64,000 nucleotides of DNA from Dendrolimus kikuchii (GCA_019925095.2 CM034411.1:10364001-10428000); one strand, 5' to 3'; counted from the first letter of the stretch, positions 9,531 to 19,619 are shown. Notes: generated by a model from the sequence alone, not told the origin. Numbers and translations: made by a program.

Positions 9531-9599
<69 letters not shown>
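9531..9599. repeat. (TA)n microsatellite
   Basis: An almost pure TA run of about 60 bases. It directly abuts the 3' end of the LINE read on the minus strand, so it may be that element's tail or its insertion target. Confidence 0.9.
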
Positions 9600-9603
<4 letters not shown>

Positions 9604-9612
9604 AATAAATTC

Positions 9613-12582
9613 TTATTTGATAATTTTAAGTAAATTTTCTGTACCTTCATAATCTAATTTTTGCAAATATATATCCAGTGATTTTTTACATTGATATCTC
9701 GATTTATCTTTTAAATTTACAGTCTTACTTAAACGATTATACAACAATGGAGCCAAAAAATATGTAAAATTGTGAGCGAATTCTGTTTTGCAATGTGGAA
9801 TTTTGTAGACTTCATGTTTCCGTGTTTTACGTGTATGTTCATTATTTTTATTAGGGCAAGAATGTTGTTTTATGATTATTGTTTTCAAGTATATTTGTCT
9901 TACTGTAAGTACATTGAATTCCTTGTAAATTTCAGTTGTAGGATATCTAAATGGTTTAAAATTAATTACTTTAATAATTGTTCTCTGTGTTCTCTCTATT
10001 TTAATTAAAGCGGTTTTATTAGCTCCTCCCCATGCTGATATTCCGTATGAAATTAAAGATTGACATAGAGTAAAATATACAATTCTATTGGTATTTATAT
10101 CTCTAAGATGACGTAGTTTTTTAAATACTGGAATCAGTTTGCGGATTCGTGGCTTGAGATAATCAAAATGTTGTTTCCAATTTAAGTTTCTATCGATTAT
10201 GATACCTAAGTACCTAATACTATCAGCTGCATTTAAGGTGTCACAATTACAAACTGAACTTTGCTGGTTTGTACAGTTATGATTTTTAATTGTAAAGTCC
10301 AATTTAGGTTGAGAACTGTTATAAATAGAAAAGGGTATGTATTTTGTTTTTGATAAATTTAGTGTTAGTAGGTTATCATTAAGCCAGTTTATTATTAGAC
10401 GCAAACCATTCTCAGTTAATGTACGTACTTCTTCCCAAGTATTGCCCCGAAATACAATAACCGTGTCGTCGGCGAAAGTTATAATTTTTGCATTAGGTAT
10501 TATGGTTTCACAGAGACTATTAATATATACTAAAAATAAGGTTGGACCAAGGACAGAACCTTGTGGCACGCCAAAATTTATTGCTTTTTTAGAACTACGA
10601 TTTTCACCTATTTTTACAATTTGAGTTCTATCTTTTAAGTAGTCTTCTAAAAGATTTAATGGAATACCTCGAATACCACATAGCTCCAATTTACGCAATA
10701 AAATGGGAACAGAAACAGTGTCGAAAGCCTTGGCTAGATCCAGGAATACTCCGACACATTTTAACTTGTTGTCTAAATTTTCAGCAATATGAGTTGTTAG
10801 ATTCAAAATAGCGTCTGTTGTAGATCTTCCTTCACGAAAAGCGTATTGGTTATCGGCAAGGAGATTATTTTTTTCTAGGTAGTCCTTGAGTCTCTTGTTT
10901 ATAAGTTTTTCCAGGATTTTCGCCAGTGTTGGTAAAAGGGATATAGGTCGGTAATTAGAGACACTATCTCTGTCTCCACTTTTATAGATTGGAATCACTA
11001 GGGATTCTTTAAGTAACCTTGGGAATATACCTGTGGAAAAACATGTATTACATAAATGAGTAATTGGCACTAATAGATTACTAATACAGTATTTTAGAAG
11101 ATGTGAAGAAATACCGTCCCATCCAGCAGATGCAGTGTTTTTCAAGGATAAAATTGTGTTAGTCACTTCTGTCTGATCTGTTTCATATAAAACAAATGAG
11201 TTTAGCGAACTGGCATTATTTAACAATTTAAGAGCCAATATTTCATCAGTTGAATTTAATTTGCGTAGAATTTCATTAGCCAAATTATCACCAATTTTTA
11301 CAAAGTATTCGTTTACATAGTCAATAGATTTGTCGGGGGTTTCTTTTAACTTTAACAGTTCATTAGGAACTCCTGATTCATTAGAATTATGAAGCCGACA
11401 TACACTTTTGATAATATTCCAGGTTTTCTTAATATTGTTTTTATTATTAATAAGATCCCTTCGGTAGTAATCGTGTTTTAGTTTGTGAAGAATATTATTA
11501 CAGTGATTCCTATATCGCCTGTAAGTAATTTTTAAGAGATTGTTATCTGGATCTTTTTTACAGCGGCGATGTAGCGTATCTCTAAAACGCATACAGCGCA
11601 ACAGCCCAGGAGTGATCCAGGGCTGCAACGTCTGTTTTCTATTTGATATTTGATAACTATGAGAAGAGTTTCTAATAGCTTCTTTCACTTTAGTAATAAG
11701 TACTTCAGTTAGCTGATTAGGATCTTGCAAGGCTAGATAATTTTCCCAATTTAATTCTGAGAGTAATTTATTTGCTTTATTAAAATCAATTTTATTAAAA
11801 GTTCTTTTAGTCGTATTTATTTTATTATATTCAGACGAAAGTATACCAACATAAATACAATTATGATCAGTTATCGATGATTCACAAATGGCTGTAAATA
11901 TTTTTGATTTGGACTTAACGAAGCAATGATCTAGACAATTTTTCTCACGTGTAGGTAGGTAATGACTGGATAGCAATCCATGGGATGCAAGAAGGTTCTG
12001 GTAATCTTCAGATTTCGGGTCATTGTTCTTTGGACTTATGTCTATGTTTAGATCCCCAAGTAGATAGATATCAGGGGTGTGTTTCAAATCAGTTAGTAAA
12101 TTGTTTAGTGTATTTAAAAATCTATCAATAGAGCTAAATGAAGGAGATCTATAAACACAAATGAATGCAATGTCTTTACCTATTTTAATTACTAGACTGT
12201 CAGCATCATTTATATTGGGTTCAAACATGTGAACTTCTGATATATTATTGCGTACATATACTACCACACCGCTACTTTGATTTATATGATTTTTTGTATA
12301 AAAACAATTGTAATTCGACAAAGTTGGTATAACATTACATTTCTGTAACCAACATTCAGTTAGTATTATGACATCAGCGTCTATGTCACATATTTTGAGA
12401 TAAATTTCAAAATCTTCAAAGTTTTTATTCACACTTCTTATATTTTGTTGTACAATTTTGAGTGAAATATCATATTTTGAGTTAATTTGAGATACAGCAC
12501 TAGTGTCACCAACCAAAAAAGACTCACCGACATTAATCGCACGATCAACATCGGTGATTATCCTTATAGCATCATGAGTCAT
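9613..12582 (-). CDS. LINE ORF2: APE endonuclease and reverse transcriptase
   Basis: A 989-residue intact ORF. Residues ~40-255 form an AP-like endonuclease: KIVQQNIRS, ILTECWL, LLGDLNID and SITDHNCIYVG carry the usual N, E, DxN and DH catalytic positions. The reverse transcriptase follows from about residue 510: IPIYKSGDRDSVSNYRPISL, GVFLDLAKAFDTV, FGVPQGSVLGPTLF and FADD (residues 703-706, catalytic aspartates). Its role would be nicking the target and copying element RNA by target-primed reverse transcription in the nucleus. The start ATG at 12582 overlaps the stop of the small ORF upstream. All catalytic motifs are present and no frameshift is seen, so activity is possible; that is inference. 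Confidence 0.93.
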   Translation of the reverse strand: MTHDAIRIITDVDRAINVGESFLVGDTSAVSQINSKYDISLKIVQQNIRSVNKNFEDFEIYLKICDIDADVIILTECWLQKCNVIPTLSNYNCFYTKNHINQSSGVVVYVRNNISEVHMFEPNINDADSLVIKIGKDIAFICVYRSPSFSSIDRFLNTLNNLLTDLKHTPDIYLLGDLNIDISPKNNDPKSEDYQNLLASHGLLSSHYLPTREKNCLDHCFVKSKSKIFTAICESSITDHNCIYVGILSSEYNKINTTKRTFNKIDFNKANKLLSELNWENYLALQDPNQLTEVLITKVKEAIRNSSHSYQISNRKQTLQPWITPGLLRCMRFRDTLHRRCKKDPDNNLLKITYRRYRNHCNNILHKLKHDYYRRDLINNKNNIKKTWNIIKSVCRLHNSNESGVPNELLKLKETPDKSIDYVNEYFVKIGDNLANEILRKLNSTDEILALKLLNNASSLNSFVLYETDQTEVTNTILSLKNTASAGWDGISSHLLKYCISNLLVPITHLCNTCFSTGIFPRLLKESLVIPIYKSGDRDSVSNYRPISLLPTLAKILEKLINKRLKDYLEKNNLLADNQYAFREGRSTTDAILNLTTHIAENLDNKLKCVGVFLDLAKAFDTVSVPILLRKLELCGIRGIPLNLLEDYLKDRTQIVKIGENRSSKKAINFGVPQGSVLGPTLFLVYINSLCETIIPNAKIITFADDTVIVFRGNTWEEVRTLTENGLRLIINWLNDNLLTLNLSKTKYIPFSIYNSSQPKLDFTIKNHNCTNQQSSVCNCDTLNAADSIRYLGIIIDRNLNWKQHFDYLKPRIRKLIPVFKKLRHLRDINTNRIVYFTLCQSLISYGISAWGGANKTALIKIERTQRTIIKVINFKPFRYPTTEIYKEFNVLTVRQIYLKTIIIKQHSCPNKNNEHTRKTRKHEVYKIPHCKTEFAHNFTYFLAPLLYNRLSKTVNLKDKSRYQCKKSLDIYLQKLDYEGTENLLKIIK

Positions 12583-12931
12583 TAAGATAATACGGGAGAA
12601 GGTATTTATAAAATATTTCTCTTTTGGTTGGTAACATAATTTGCAATTTTGTTGAGTATAGATTTTTCAAAACATCAGATTTACAATAGAAGGTTCGAAA
12701 ATTTGTATATGTAATTACTCTCAGAATGTATTTATAATCAATATGATATTCTACATAATACATAGATATTTTATAGTTTATATAAAACCGATTAAGGCCA
12801 GATAACTGATAATATAAATAAACATAAGTATTGAATAATATATAGATTAGTTTTACACTTGATAGATAATTACTTATAACAATATCTAGTAGTTCTTTTA
12901 CACTAAAAATATTGAAGAAAAACTTAAACAT
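12572..12931 (-). CDS. small ORF between LINE ORF1 and ORF2
   Basis: A 119-codon ATG-initiated frame filling most of the gap between ORF1 and ORF2; its TGA overlaps the ORF2 start by a few bases. The product is rich in Y, F, I, L and N with hydrophobic stretches and no domain I recognise. At this AT content so many codons without a stop is not expected often by chance, but base-composition bias could explain the amino-acid make-up. It may be an AT-rich spacer rather than a gene. Confidence 0.3.
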   Translation of the reverse strand: MFKFFFNIFSVKELLDIVISNYLSSVKLIYILFNTYVYLYYQLSGLNRFYINYKISMYYVEYHIDYKYILRVITYTNFRTFYCKSDVLKNLYSTKLQIMLPTKREIFYKYLLPYYLNDS

Positions 12932-12982
12932 AAAAAAAATTGTTAAAAAATCTATAGACGAGGTAGTAATTGACCGATCTAG

Positions 12983-13828
12983 TCACTTTTCGCGTAAAGC
13001 AGCAAGTTGACCAAGTGTTTTCACTACGATCGCTGGTTCACCATCTGATTTACGAAGTAAGACATTTCCACGGGATACCCAGCAATATTTATATAGATTG
13101 GCGGTAACAAGATTTCGGGCAGCACCTAATATTTTTTTATTCATAGTAGTAAGTGGCTCTGAAATGTAAATACGACTATTATCTTGTTTAAATCCTATGT
13201 GTTCACATGATAGCTTTACATTATCTCCATCATTAAACTTCTTATAAGCCTTGAGCAGTTCTTCTTTTTGTTTAATATCTTGAAATGATACGATAATCGG
13301 AGATCGTTTATTTTTTCCTCTCCTGTAAGTTTGGAAAACATTCATAGATGTTGTTATATTCAATATTGTATATAATTGATTACAGATCGCTTCGATATTT
13401 TCCTTGTCTTGCTTCGGTATATTTCTTATTTCAATCGTATTATTATTTTGTTTCTTCTGTAATTCATGAATCTGCAATTCTAGTTCATCTACTCTCTTTA
13501 TAGAGGCTTCGTATTTTAGCTCAAGCACATTAACTTGTTCTTTTACTTTATTGATTTCTGTAGCATTTATCTGTAGTAGTTTTAAGATTTCATTATTTGT
13601 ATCAATTATTTTTTGATTTTGTTGTTTCATCTCTGTGATTTCTTCATTGAGCATATTTTTAAAACTATGCATGAGAGAGTCTTTTAGATCCTTGACCGTA
13701 TCCAAGTCTAGTGCTTTTCGCTTTCGTAGGTTGGCATTTTTCACCATATCATTTGTTTCCATTTCTGAAGATAGATTCGGTTGCGACGAAAACATGGTCG
13801 AATAATTAGACTTAGGTGTATTTTGCAT
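12983..13828 (-). CDS. LINE ORF1: coiled coil with FP-like C-terminal domain
   Basis: Starting at the first ATG (13828; the frame is open for another ~49 codons upstream without an ATG) this encodes 281 residues. Residues ~45-145 form heptad-like coiled coil (LELKYEASIKRVDELELQIH). The C-terminal half (IEIRNIPKQDKENIEAICNQ ... IYISEPLTTMNKKILGAAR ... KYCWVSRGNVLLRKSDGEP) has the layout of the baculovirus FP protein C-terminal domain, a domain shared by ORF1 proteins of many insect LINEs. The likely role is RNA binding and RNP assembly. It is intact and precedes the middle ORF and ORF2. Confidence 0.8.
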   Translation of the reverse strand: MQNTPKSNYSTMFSSQPNLSSEMETNDMVKNANLRKRKALDLDTVKDLKDSLMHSFKNMLNEEITEMKQQNQKIIDTNNEILKLLQINATEINKVKEQVNVLELKYEASIKRVDELELQIHELQKKQNNNTIEIRNIPKQDKENIEAICNQLYTILNITTSMNVFQTYRRGKNKRSPIIVSFQDIKQKEELLKAYKKFNDGDNVKLSCEHIGFKQDNSRIYISEPLTTMNKKILGAARNLVTANLYKYCWVSRGNVLLRKSDGEPAIVVKTLGQLAALREK

Positions 13829-14061
13829 GATTTCTCTGAATTTATTGTGTATACTGTGCACAGTATAGTGTACAAGTGAGTACAAAGGTGAAGATAGTAA
13901 AAGATAGGTATATCTTGCCTTTCGATGCAGTGATAATACTCCGTTTAAGTATAGACACAGTAGGCTTGAACACAAGGATTGAAATCGAAAACACTATAGT
14001 CACTGTATATTTTTCAAATTTTGTGATAGAAACGTGCGCGTCTTGCCTGTACAATTGGTCG

Positions 14062-14260
14062 GATTGTATTGTATTCTACTCATAGTCTCTCAAGACTATA
14101 AGTAGAATACTGAGCCCAGATCACCGTCTTCTATGGGTAAGGTGCCCAGAAGGCTGGCTACGTTTCCTCGCTGGATCGCCATACTGATCCGTTGGCCGAG
14201 GTAAGCACCAGCCGTCTGATCACCGAAGAGTCAATGAGTCGTTCCGACGGACGACGACGG
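14062..14260 (-). pseudogene. 3' end of an RLE-type LINE (family R)
   Basis: The minus strand contains a stretch encoding the last residues of the same protein family as 34805-37669 (ISMAIQRGNVASLLGTL in frame), then a short 3' UTR and a near-perfect hairpin: GTATTCTACTTATAGTC, a TTGAGA loop, GACTATGAGTAGAATAC. The same arrangement occurs at 57264-57430. Only ~200 bp survive, directly upstream of the CR1-like element's 5' end. Confidence 0.8.
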
Positions 14261-14408
14261 AACACTAAGCCGTCTATTATAATTGAACTATTAACGAAAA
14301 ACTTCAAAATATTTCCATCTCTATTTGTATGAGCATAGTGTTTAAATTATTAAAAATAGTTTAAATGGAAAATAAACAAATTACGAAACTGCGGTTTCAA
14401 TTTAATAA

Positions 14409-14803
14409 TCTATGTATATAAAAATCTATTGCTGTTCGGTAGTCACGCTAAAACTCGACAACGGCTGGACTGATTTGGGTAATTTTGGTTTTGAATTATT
14501 TGTGGAAGTCCAGGGAAGGTTTAAAAGGTGAGTAAATATGAAAAAATGCTTGGAATACAATAAAAACAACAATTTCGCTTTCCCTTAGAAACTATTCCTA
14601 CGTGTCAAACATTTGATATTCGTCCCGTCGTTTAGAAATCAATTAAATTTAAAAGTCGTTCAGAAATCAAATTAAATTTAAGAGTGATTTTTATTCTTTT
14701 TTTGATTTGAATGTCAAACGTTTGATGTTCATCCCGTCGTTCAGAAATCAACGTTTTTTATTTATTGATTCTGAGGCGGTACGAAGTTTGCCGGGTCAGC
14801 TAG
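14409..14803 (+). mobile_element. Helitron-like non-autonomous element
   Basis: It begins TCTATGTATATAAAA and ends GTCAGCTAG, with an A immediately before and a T immediately after, as expected for Helitron insertion between A and T. The inside has CTAAAACTCGACAACGGCTG and two copies each of a TTTGATNTTCATCCCGTCGT block and a CGTTCAGAAATCAA block. No coding capacity. It is close in sequence to 22520-22749. Confidence 0.82.
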
Positions 14804-14931
14804 TTTCTTAATATAAAATTGCAGAATATGTGTTGTCAGAATAGAGAGGGAGGCGTCTCGCGAATGTAATCATCTGTGTCAAGGACGGGAGAGGGATCAA
14901 AAAATAATAAAAATCGTGTCAGATAATTTAT

Positions 14932-15205
14932 GGATGGCTTCTAAACGTCCCACTATTGGGCTCGGGCATCCCGTTTATAGGCATACGCATAATATGCAAG
15001 TCCAAGGCATATTGGCGGGTTTGACACATCGGTTATCTCAATGTGCAGGTTTTTTCGCGTCGTTTATCTTCATAGTTAGCACGTGCTAATTGAAACAATA
15101 AGCACATTTGATAAGAAAAATGCCTTCAGGCCAGGATTAAAATCCGCACCCTTTGGAGTTTGGGGCGCAAATGCGCTAACTGCCTCCTAAGCTACCACAC
15201 CTTGC
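14932..15205 (-). mobile_element. tRNA-derived SINE (family T1)
   Basis: The reverse strand has a degraded tRNA-like head (AAGGGTGCGGATTTTAATCC region) and the T1 body: CACATTGAGATAACCGATGT, GTCAAACCCGCCAATATGCC and GATGCCCGAGCCCAATAGTG. It is older than 2494-2790; the B box has lost its consensus. Confidence 0.75.
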
Positions 15206-15270
15206 GTTACGAGCACGATTATCGATGTGTATCTGAATACAATTCTGAAACTACAAGTATTTATAACAAG

Positions 15271-15582
15271 GTTTTTTTATTGCATGAATTCAGCAGACAG
15301 GCAGACGGCCTATTTAATGGAAAGTAGTTACCATCGCCTATGGACATTTGCGACACCAAAGTTGCTACAAATGCGCTGCTGCTCTCTTAAGGGAGACTGG
15401 AACCTGGTCACTAATGCCGGAACACAACTCAAGGTTATTATGGTGGCATACACTAGACCAGGGGTGGTAGCCATCCAGATGGGCAAATACCCTACCACCT
15501 GGCTTGGGGTTATTTTGTAGCCTCTTACGACAAGCCGCCCGGCCGCAGGAAATTGTATTCTTTCTCCGTTCCTGGATGGATA
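15271..15582 (-). mobile_element. SINE-like retroposon (family S)
   Basis: A nearly full unit. The T-run and TTGCATGAATTCAGCAG at the left are the complement of the A-rich tail, and CTCCGTTCCTGGATGG at the right is the complement of the 5' end. Similarity to the copies at 27208, 30293 and 45861 is high across the whole length. Confidence 0.78.
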
Positions 15583-15639
15583 AAGTCCTGCACTGCAACG
15601 AATTTATCTTTTATTTTTTACGGTATTTTAACCATTTTA

Positions 15640-16076
15640 TAAAAGTTTGTAACACCAGGAGTGAAGCCAACGTGTTGCCAGCATTTAAGATGAGATAGGG
15701 CAGGAAGAAGTGGGCTATCGGATCTCTCACTCATCGTATGAAACGTGATTAGTTCAAGAATAACATTTTCACGCCAATATTCTATGAGAGCGTAGAATCA
15801 TATCGAACGAGCCGGGTCCCAAGAAACTATAATCAAGATAATGAATGATTCCAGCATGGCTCTACCATAGCAATTACTATTTTTTTATTGCATGAAGCGC
15901 AAACAGGCAGAAAGTCCAGGAAGGTGGTCATGGAGGTTTGTAACACCAGGGACGAGGCCAACGCGTTGCCGGCCTCTAAGAAATTTTATAACGCCCTTCT
16001 TAAACAACCCCATGTCGTAGCGCAAAGGGAAAGCCTCGGCGAGAAGCTCTCCAGATCATTGTTGTACGCGGATTAA
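15640..16076 (+). repeat. two pieces of a related repeat (family S2)
   Basis: Bases 15640-15735 and 15876-16076 share GTTTGTAACACCAGG, G-GGCCAACGCGTTGCC and TCTAAGA blocks. The second starts with a T-run and TTGCATGAAGCGCAAACAGGC. The family differs from S in its middle and recurs at 42100-42315 and 45400-45560. Class unknown. Confidence 0.55.
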
Positions 16077-16628
16077 CGTTCTAGAGAACCCTTAAATTAT
16101 ACTGATATTAAAATAAGATGTTCTTAAGTATATGGTCGCAATAAATTCACCAAACCTTTCAATTTACCGAAACATACAGCGTTTGCTATAACCAATATAT
16201 TCAGACCTCCCGTCATTTTCTATATGTAAACAACGTAAACACGAAAATTCGCCAAACAATGCTCAAATACCGTAAAATTCAATTTAAACGGTTAATTAAA
16301 ACAATGGCGTATGCCGAGAACGTTCTGATTGCATGATCATTCTTGAAAATGTAGAATAAATACTCGCCCTACGACGTACCGTGGTTAGTAATAGGTAGCT
16401 ATGTGATAGACGTTTTTATACAAAGTTAACAGCTAACCACGAAAGGCTATAAAGTTTGGCGCGATGTGTGCAATAATTAAAAAGTCCACCATTTATTTTC
16501 TCAAGTAAATATTGTCATTATACATTTTTGTAATTGTCTATATAATAGGTAAAAAAAATTACACTATTTCCAATAAGACTAGTTAGGTAATATTACAATC
16601 ATTTGAAATTTATTATAAGATAAATAAA

Positions 16629-16891
16629 TCTATATACACTAAAAAATCAATTGCTGTTCGTTAGTCCGGCTTTTTGTGCTTTTTAAATGGGTCCCGGGAT
16701 GGTTTATTTTCACAATTAGACCGGTAGGATCCACTGAAATCGGGTTCTAAGATTTTGATTAAATTTTTAGTGCATGTTTGAGTGGATCCTGGTATAGTTT
16801 AGACTCACGATGGGATCCGATAGGTGGCACTGAAATCGGGTTTTAGATTTTAATTTTTTCAGGGCAGAACAACGACTGCCGAGTTCGCTAG
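16629..16891 (+). mobile_element. Helitron-like element (short family)
   Basis: It starts TCTATATACACTAAAAAATC after an A and ends GTTCGCTAG before a T. The inside has two copies of a GGATCC...CACTGAAATCGGGTT unit. It is related to 23464-23686 and 52278-52457 (GCCGAGACCGCTAG ends). Confidence 0.75.
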
Positions 16892-18011
16892 TTAGTAACT
16901 AAAATCGAAACTCAGAAACAATCTTGTATCTTCGGCCGTACAGCACTTTTTGTTGCGCAATAAGTAATAAAATGCTATCTATCTACATATTTTGATGAGG
17001 AGGTTTCAATGTTTGCCCCTTATTCTAATCTTGAACTATTATTAGTTTTTGTAGATATACTTAACTATGTGGTATTACAAAGAGATTTTTCTCACTTAAT
17101 ATGTACGAATGAAAATGTTGTGAAGAAACCTGTATAAATATTCAATTTATGTATGTAACCCACCAATCCACCTTGAACGAGCATGTTGCGTTTACCATCC
17201 CCATAAAATTAGTAATTTAATTACTAGTGTTTAAATGTTAATTAAGGCTTTATAATGCAACAGATGCTGTACAACATTCTTATAAGGAGATTTTGTCTAC
17301 AAACAATAGACAAAACGTCCGTGTAAGAATGTGTGTCGTATGCGTTACCGTTAAACTCTAGCAGAAATAGCAGTGCGAGTCGTTTACATTCCTTCAGGTT
17401 ACGTCACTCGGCTGAATCAAAATAGACGTTATATTTTCGAATTCGTTGCCAACAGGCGATATCAATAAAATAGGTCTATGAAATGTATTGGACAGGATTT
17501 AAACCAGTCGTGACACAAGAGTCTAATTTGGCTCAGATTTAAGTAATAAATGATCGTATGAGCAATGGTTATCAAGAACGGTTGTCTTGCACACCTTACG
17601 CCTTAGGCAGTTGAGGTTCTTCCTGAGCACCTCTCTTTTTTTCATAAAAAAATAAATAAATAATTAGCATCTTTGCAGTTACCATACAACGTGGTAATGC
17701 GGCCAGCGTTTTGGGAACGTTCCCAACTGACGGTGATTTGGGACCTATTTACTATTTGTAGTTTTATCTTTTGTAAATTAAGCTGCTTATATATGGATAT
17801 TATTATTATAGGTAAATTAGTATGTCCATATTAAGATAATGGAGATTTTAATATTTTTTCTTAACAAAAATAAAACAAACTTCAAACTAAAAAGCAAAGA
17901 ATAAATAGTTTCTACAGCATCTTGAATGCGGTGCCAAGTAATACAAAAAAAAAATAAGAAACAAATTTCAAAATATAATAATTTATATGTTTTACTTCGC
18001 ACCGACTTCAA
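16892..18011. other. AT-rich stretch, nothing assigned
   Basis: I see no ORF with coding character and no repeat with clear relatives in this window. Confidence 0.5.
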
Positions 18012-18031
18012 CGTTTAGTAGATATATATAG

Positions 18032-18075
<44 letters not shown>

Positions 18076-18176
18076 GTGTGTATGTATATATATGTGTGTA
18101 TGTATATATATACGTGTATATATATATATATATATATAGTTATATATATATATATATATATATATTATTTGCTCTT
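18012..18176. repeat. compound TA/TG microsatellite
   Basis: Long TATA runs interrupted by GTGTG and TATGTATG units and two TATAGTTATA joints, about 165 bp. Confidence 0.9.
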
Positions 18177-18500
18177 AAGTTTTGTTTTCGTTAAAAATAT
18201 TTTTTTTTCAAATTTTTAGTTCCGCTAATACTTAAATAGCTTTTGAAATAATATATTAAGCGCCTGTACAAGTTGTACTTCTGGTACGCGTTACAAGTTT
18301 GCCTTTCGATTAGTGTAGGCGCTTTTCAATAAATCTTTCTATCGATTTCCTTAAGATCCACTCATCAGAGTAGTCTCTTTCGAAGGTTTTTTTTTGAAAA
18401 TCGGTGTACAATTGACAAAGAAATCGCGTGAAAAACATACAGTCCAATTAAGAAACTACTCCTTTATTTAATCGGTTAAAAAGGGTAGTAATTAAATGCC
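18177..18500 (-). repeat. interspersed repeat paired with 20270-20600
   Basis: It shares ACTTAAATAGCTTT, ACAAGTTTGCCTTTCGA, ATCGATTTCC, ATCCACTCATCAGA and ACAATTGACAAAGAAAT-like blocks in the same order with 20270-20600. The pattern is of a ~330-bp non-coding element; ends are unclear. Strand is assigned only from the run of A-rich sequence on the reverse. Confidence 0.5.
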
Positions 18501-18589
18501 TTCGACGCCAACAGCACGTTGGTAGCAACTTTGTTAACGCTAATATAATGGTTACCATTTTTTATCAAGTAACCGGTAACCTATGTGTT

Positions 18590-18978
18590 TTTTGCATGAC
18601 ATCAGCAGACAGACAGAAAACCCACCTAATGGAAAGTGGTTACAACGTTTCGGCCACTTTTCAGTACACGTGATCATGGAAGTGAAACTACTGCTAGTAC
18701 TGAAAAGTGGCCGAAACGTCAGAATAATAAAAATCGTTAAAACATAGTTTTATGATGTATACTAGTCGCGAAAATATTATTGCCTATGGACATTTGTAAC
18801 ACCAAAGGTGCTACCAATGTGCTGCTGCTCTCTAAACGGAGATTGGAACCTGGCCACTAATGCCGGAACACAACTCAAGATTGTTATGGCGGCATACTCT
18901 AGACCAGGGGTGATAGCTATCCAGACGGGCAAATACCGTACCTCAGGAAATTGTATTCTTTCTCTGTTCCTGCGCGGA
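18590..18978 (-). mobile_element. SINE-like retroposon (family S), interrupted
   Basis: The tail half occupies 18590-18643 and the rest 18781-18978. Between them lies a 137-bp hairpin element. The family sequence rejoins smoothly (GGTTAC then TGCCTATGGACATTTG) when the insert is removed. Confidence 0.75.
18644..18780. mobile_element. hairpin-headed element inserted in a SINE-like copy
   Basis: Arms of 23 bp (18645-18667 and 18697-18719, starting ACGTTTCGGCCACTTTTCAG) are perfectly complementary around a 29-base loop. They are followed by AAATCGTTAAAACATAG and GTATACTAGTCGCG. A decayed relative lies at 1375-1485. No protein and no clear TSD; a non-autonomous DNA or rolling-circle element is possible. 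Confidence 0.7.
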
Positions 18979-19084
18979 TGTGATGTTATTCTAGCAATAA
19001 CAAAATGAATAGATGAAATGAGTACATGACAATTTCATAAAGAAACTTGAAAAAGAACTTTGAAATTCTCCTCTGTTGGACTGT

Positions 19085-19235
19085 GTGATTGAGTGGGCTA
19101 AGCATTTGTCGGCCTGCCGCACTGCAATGCAAAGGCTCCGGGTTCGATTCCTGCTATGGTAAAATTCGGAAATGAACTTTACATTATTTACTATGATCTA
19201 GGTGTCTGGAATCAGCTCCAGAGTAGTCCATTGTA
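19085..19235 (+). mobile_element. tRNA-derived SINE (family T2), head part
   Basis: GGGTTCGATTCCTG forms a polymerase III B box, followed by TATGGTAAAATTCGGAAATG, TTTACTATGATCTAGG and a TCAGCTCCAGAGT block. It matches the sense strand of 38100-38350 and 55490-55738. The body is truncated. Confidence 0.7.
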
Positions 19236-19334
19236 AATTAACCATAACAAGCTCAACCTGTACCTTACTGTACCTGTACTTTACTGTTGGAAAGCTACGT
19301 TAACAGGGAGTGTCATAGACTATATAACATGATG

Positions 19335-19536
19335 CTATATACTAATATTATAAAGAGGTAAAATTTGTGAGTTTGTGACGTTGTAGGGGGTAATCTCTGG
19401 ATCTACTAAACCGATTTAAAAAAATCTTTTACTTTTGGAAAGCTGCTTTAACAGCGAGTGTCATAGGCTATATAACATGACGCTATATACCAGGGGAGCG
19501 GGACAGAGCGCGGGTGAAACCGCGCCGGACCGCTAG
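19335..19536 (+). mobile_element. Helitron-like element (TACTAATATTATAAAGAGG family)
   Basis: It starts near ACTAATATTATAAAGAGG and ends GACCGCTAG before a T. The block TTTGGAAAGCTGCTTTAACAG to TATAACATGACGCTATA (19430-19490) is also present just outside at 19277-19334, so a second related copy appears to lie immediately upstream. Confidence 0.6.
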
Positions 19537-19619
19537 TTAATATATAAAGTGGTTTAAGTATGTGTATTTAAGTTATGTCCTATCTAATACACTACTTACA
19601 TCACCAAATAAGTTTAAAT

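Larger units (their letters stand above)
9600..14061 (-). mobile_element. near-complete CR1/L2-like non-LTR retrotransposon
   Basis: A two-ORF LINE read on the minus strand: a 5' leader (14061 down to about 13829), ORF1, a small middle ORF, ORF2 (endonuclease plus RT), then only about a dozen bases before a (TA)n run. There is no poly(A) tail. The ORF1 type (coiled coil plus baculovirus-FP-like C-terminus) together with the APE/RT ORF2 points to the CR1/L2/Daphne side of the LINE tree; exact clade needs a phylogeny. All ORFs are intact, so the copy is young. The 5' edge is inferred from where the restriction-like-endonuclease element's 3' end begins at 14062. Confidence 0.82.

Noticed and set aside
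9541..9599. CRISPR or satellite array
   Set aside because: Pure TA dinucleotide repeat; no spacers.
18012..18176. CRISPR-like alternation of repeats
   Set aside because: Compound microsatellite without unique spacers; the DNA is eukaryotic.
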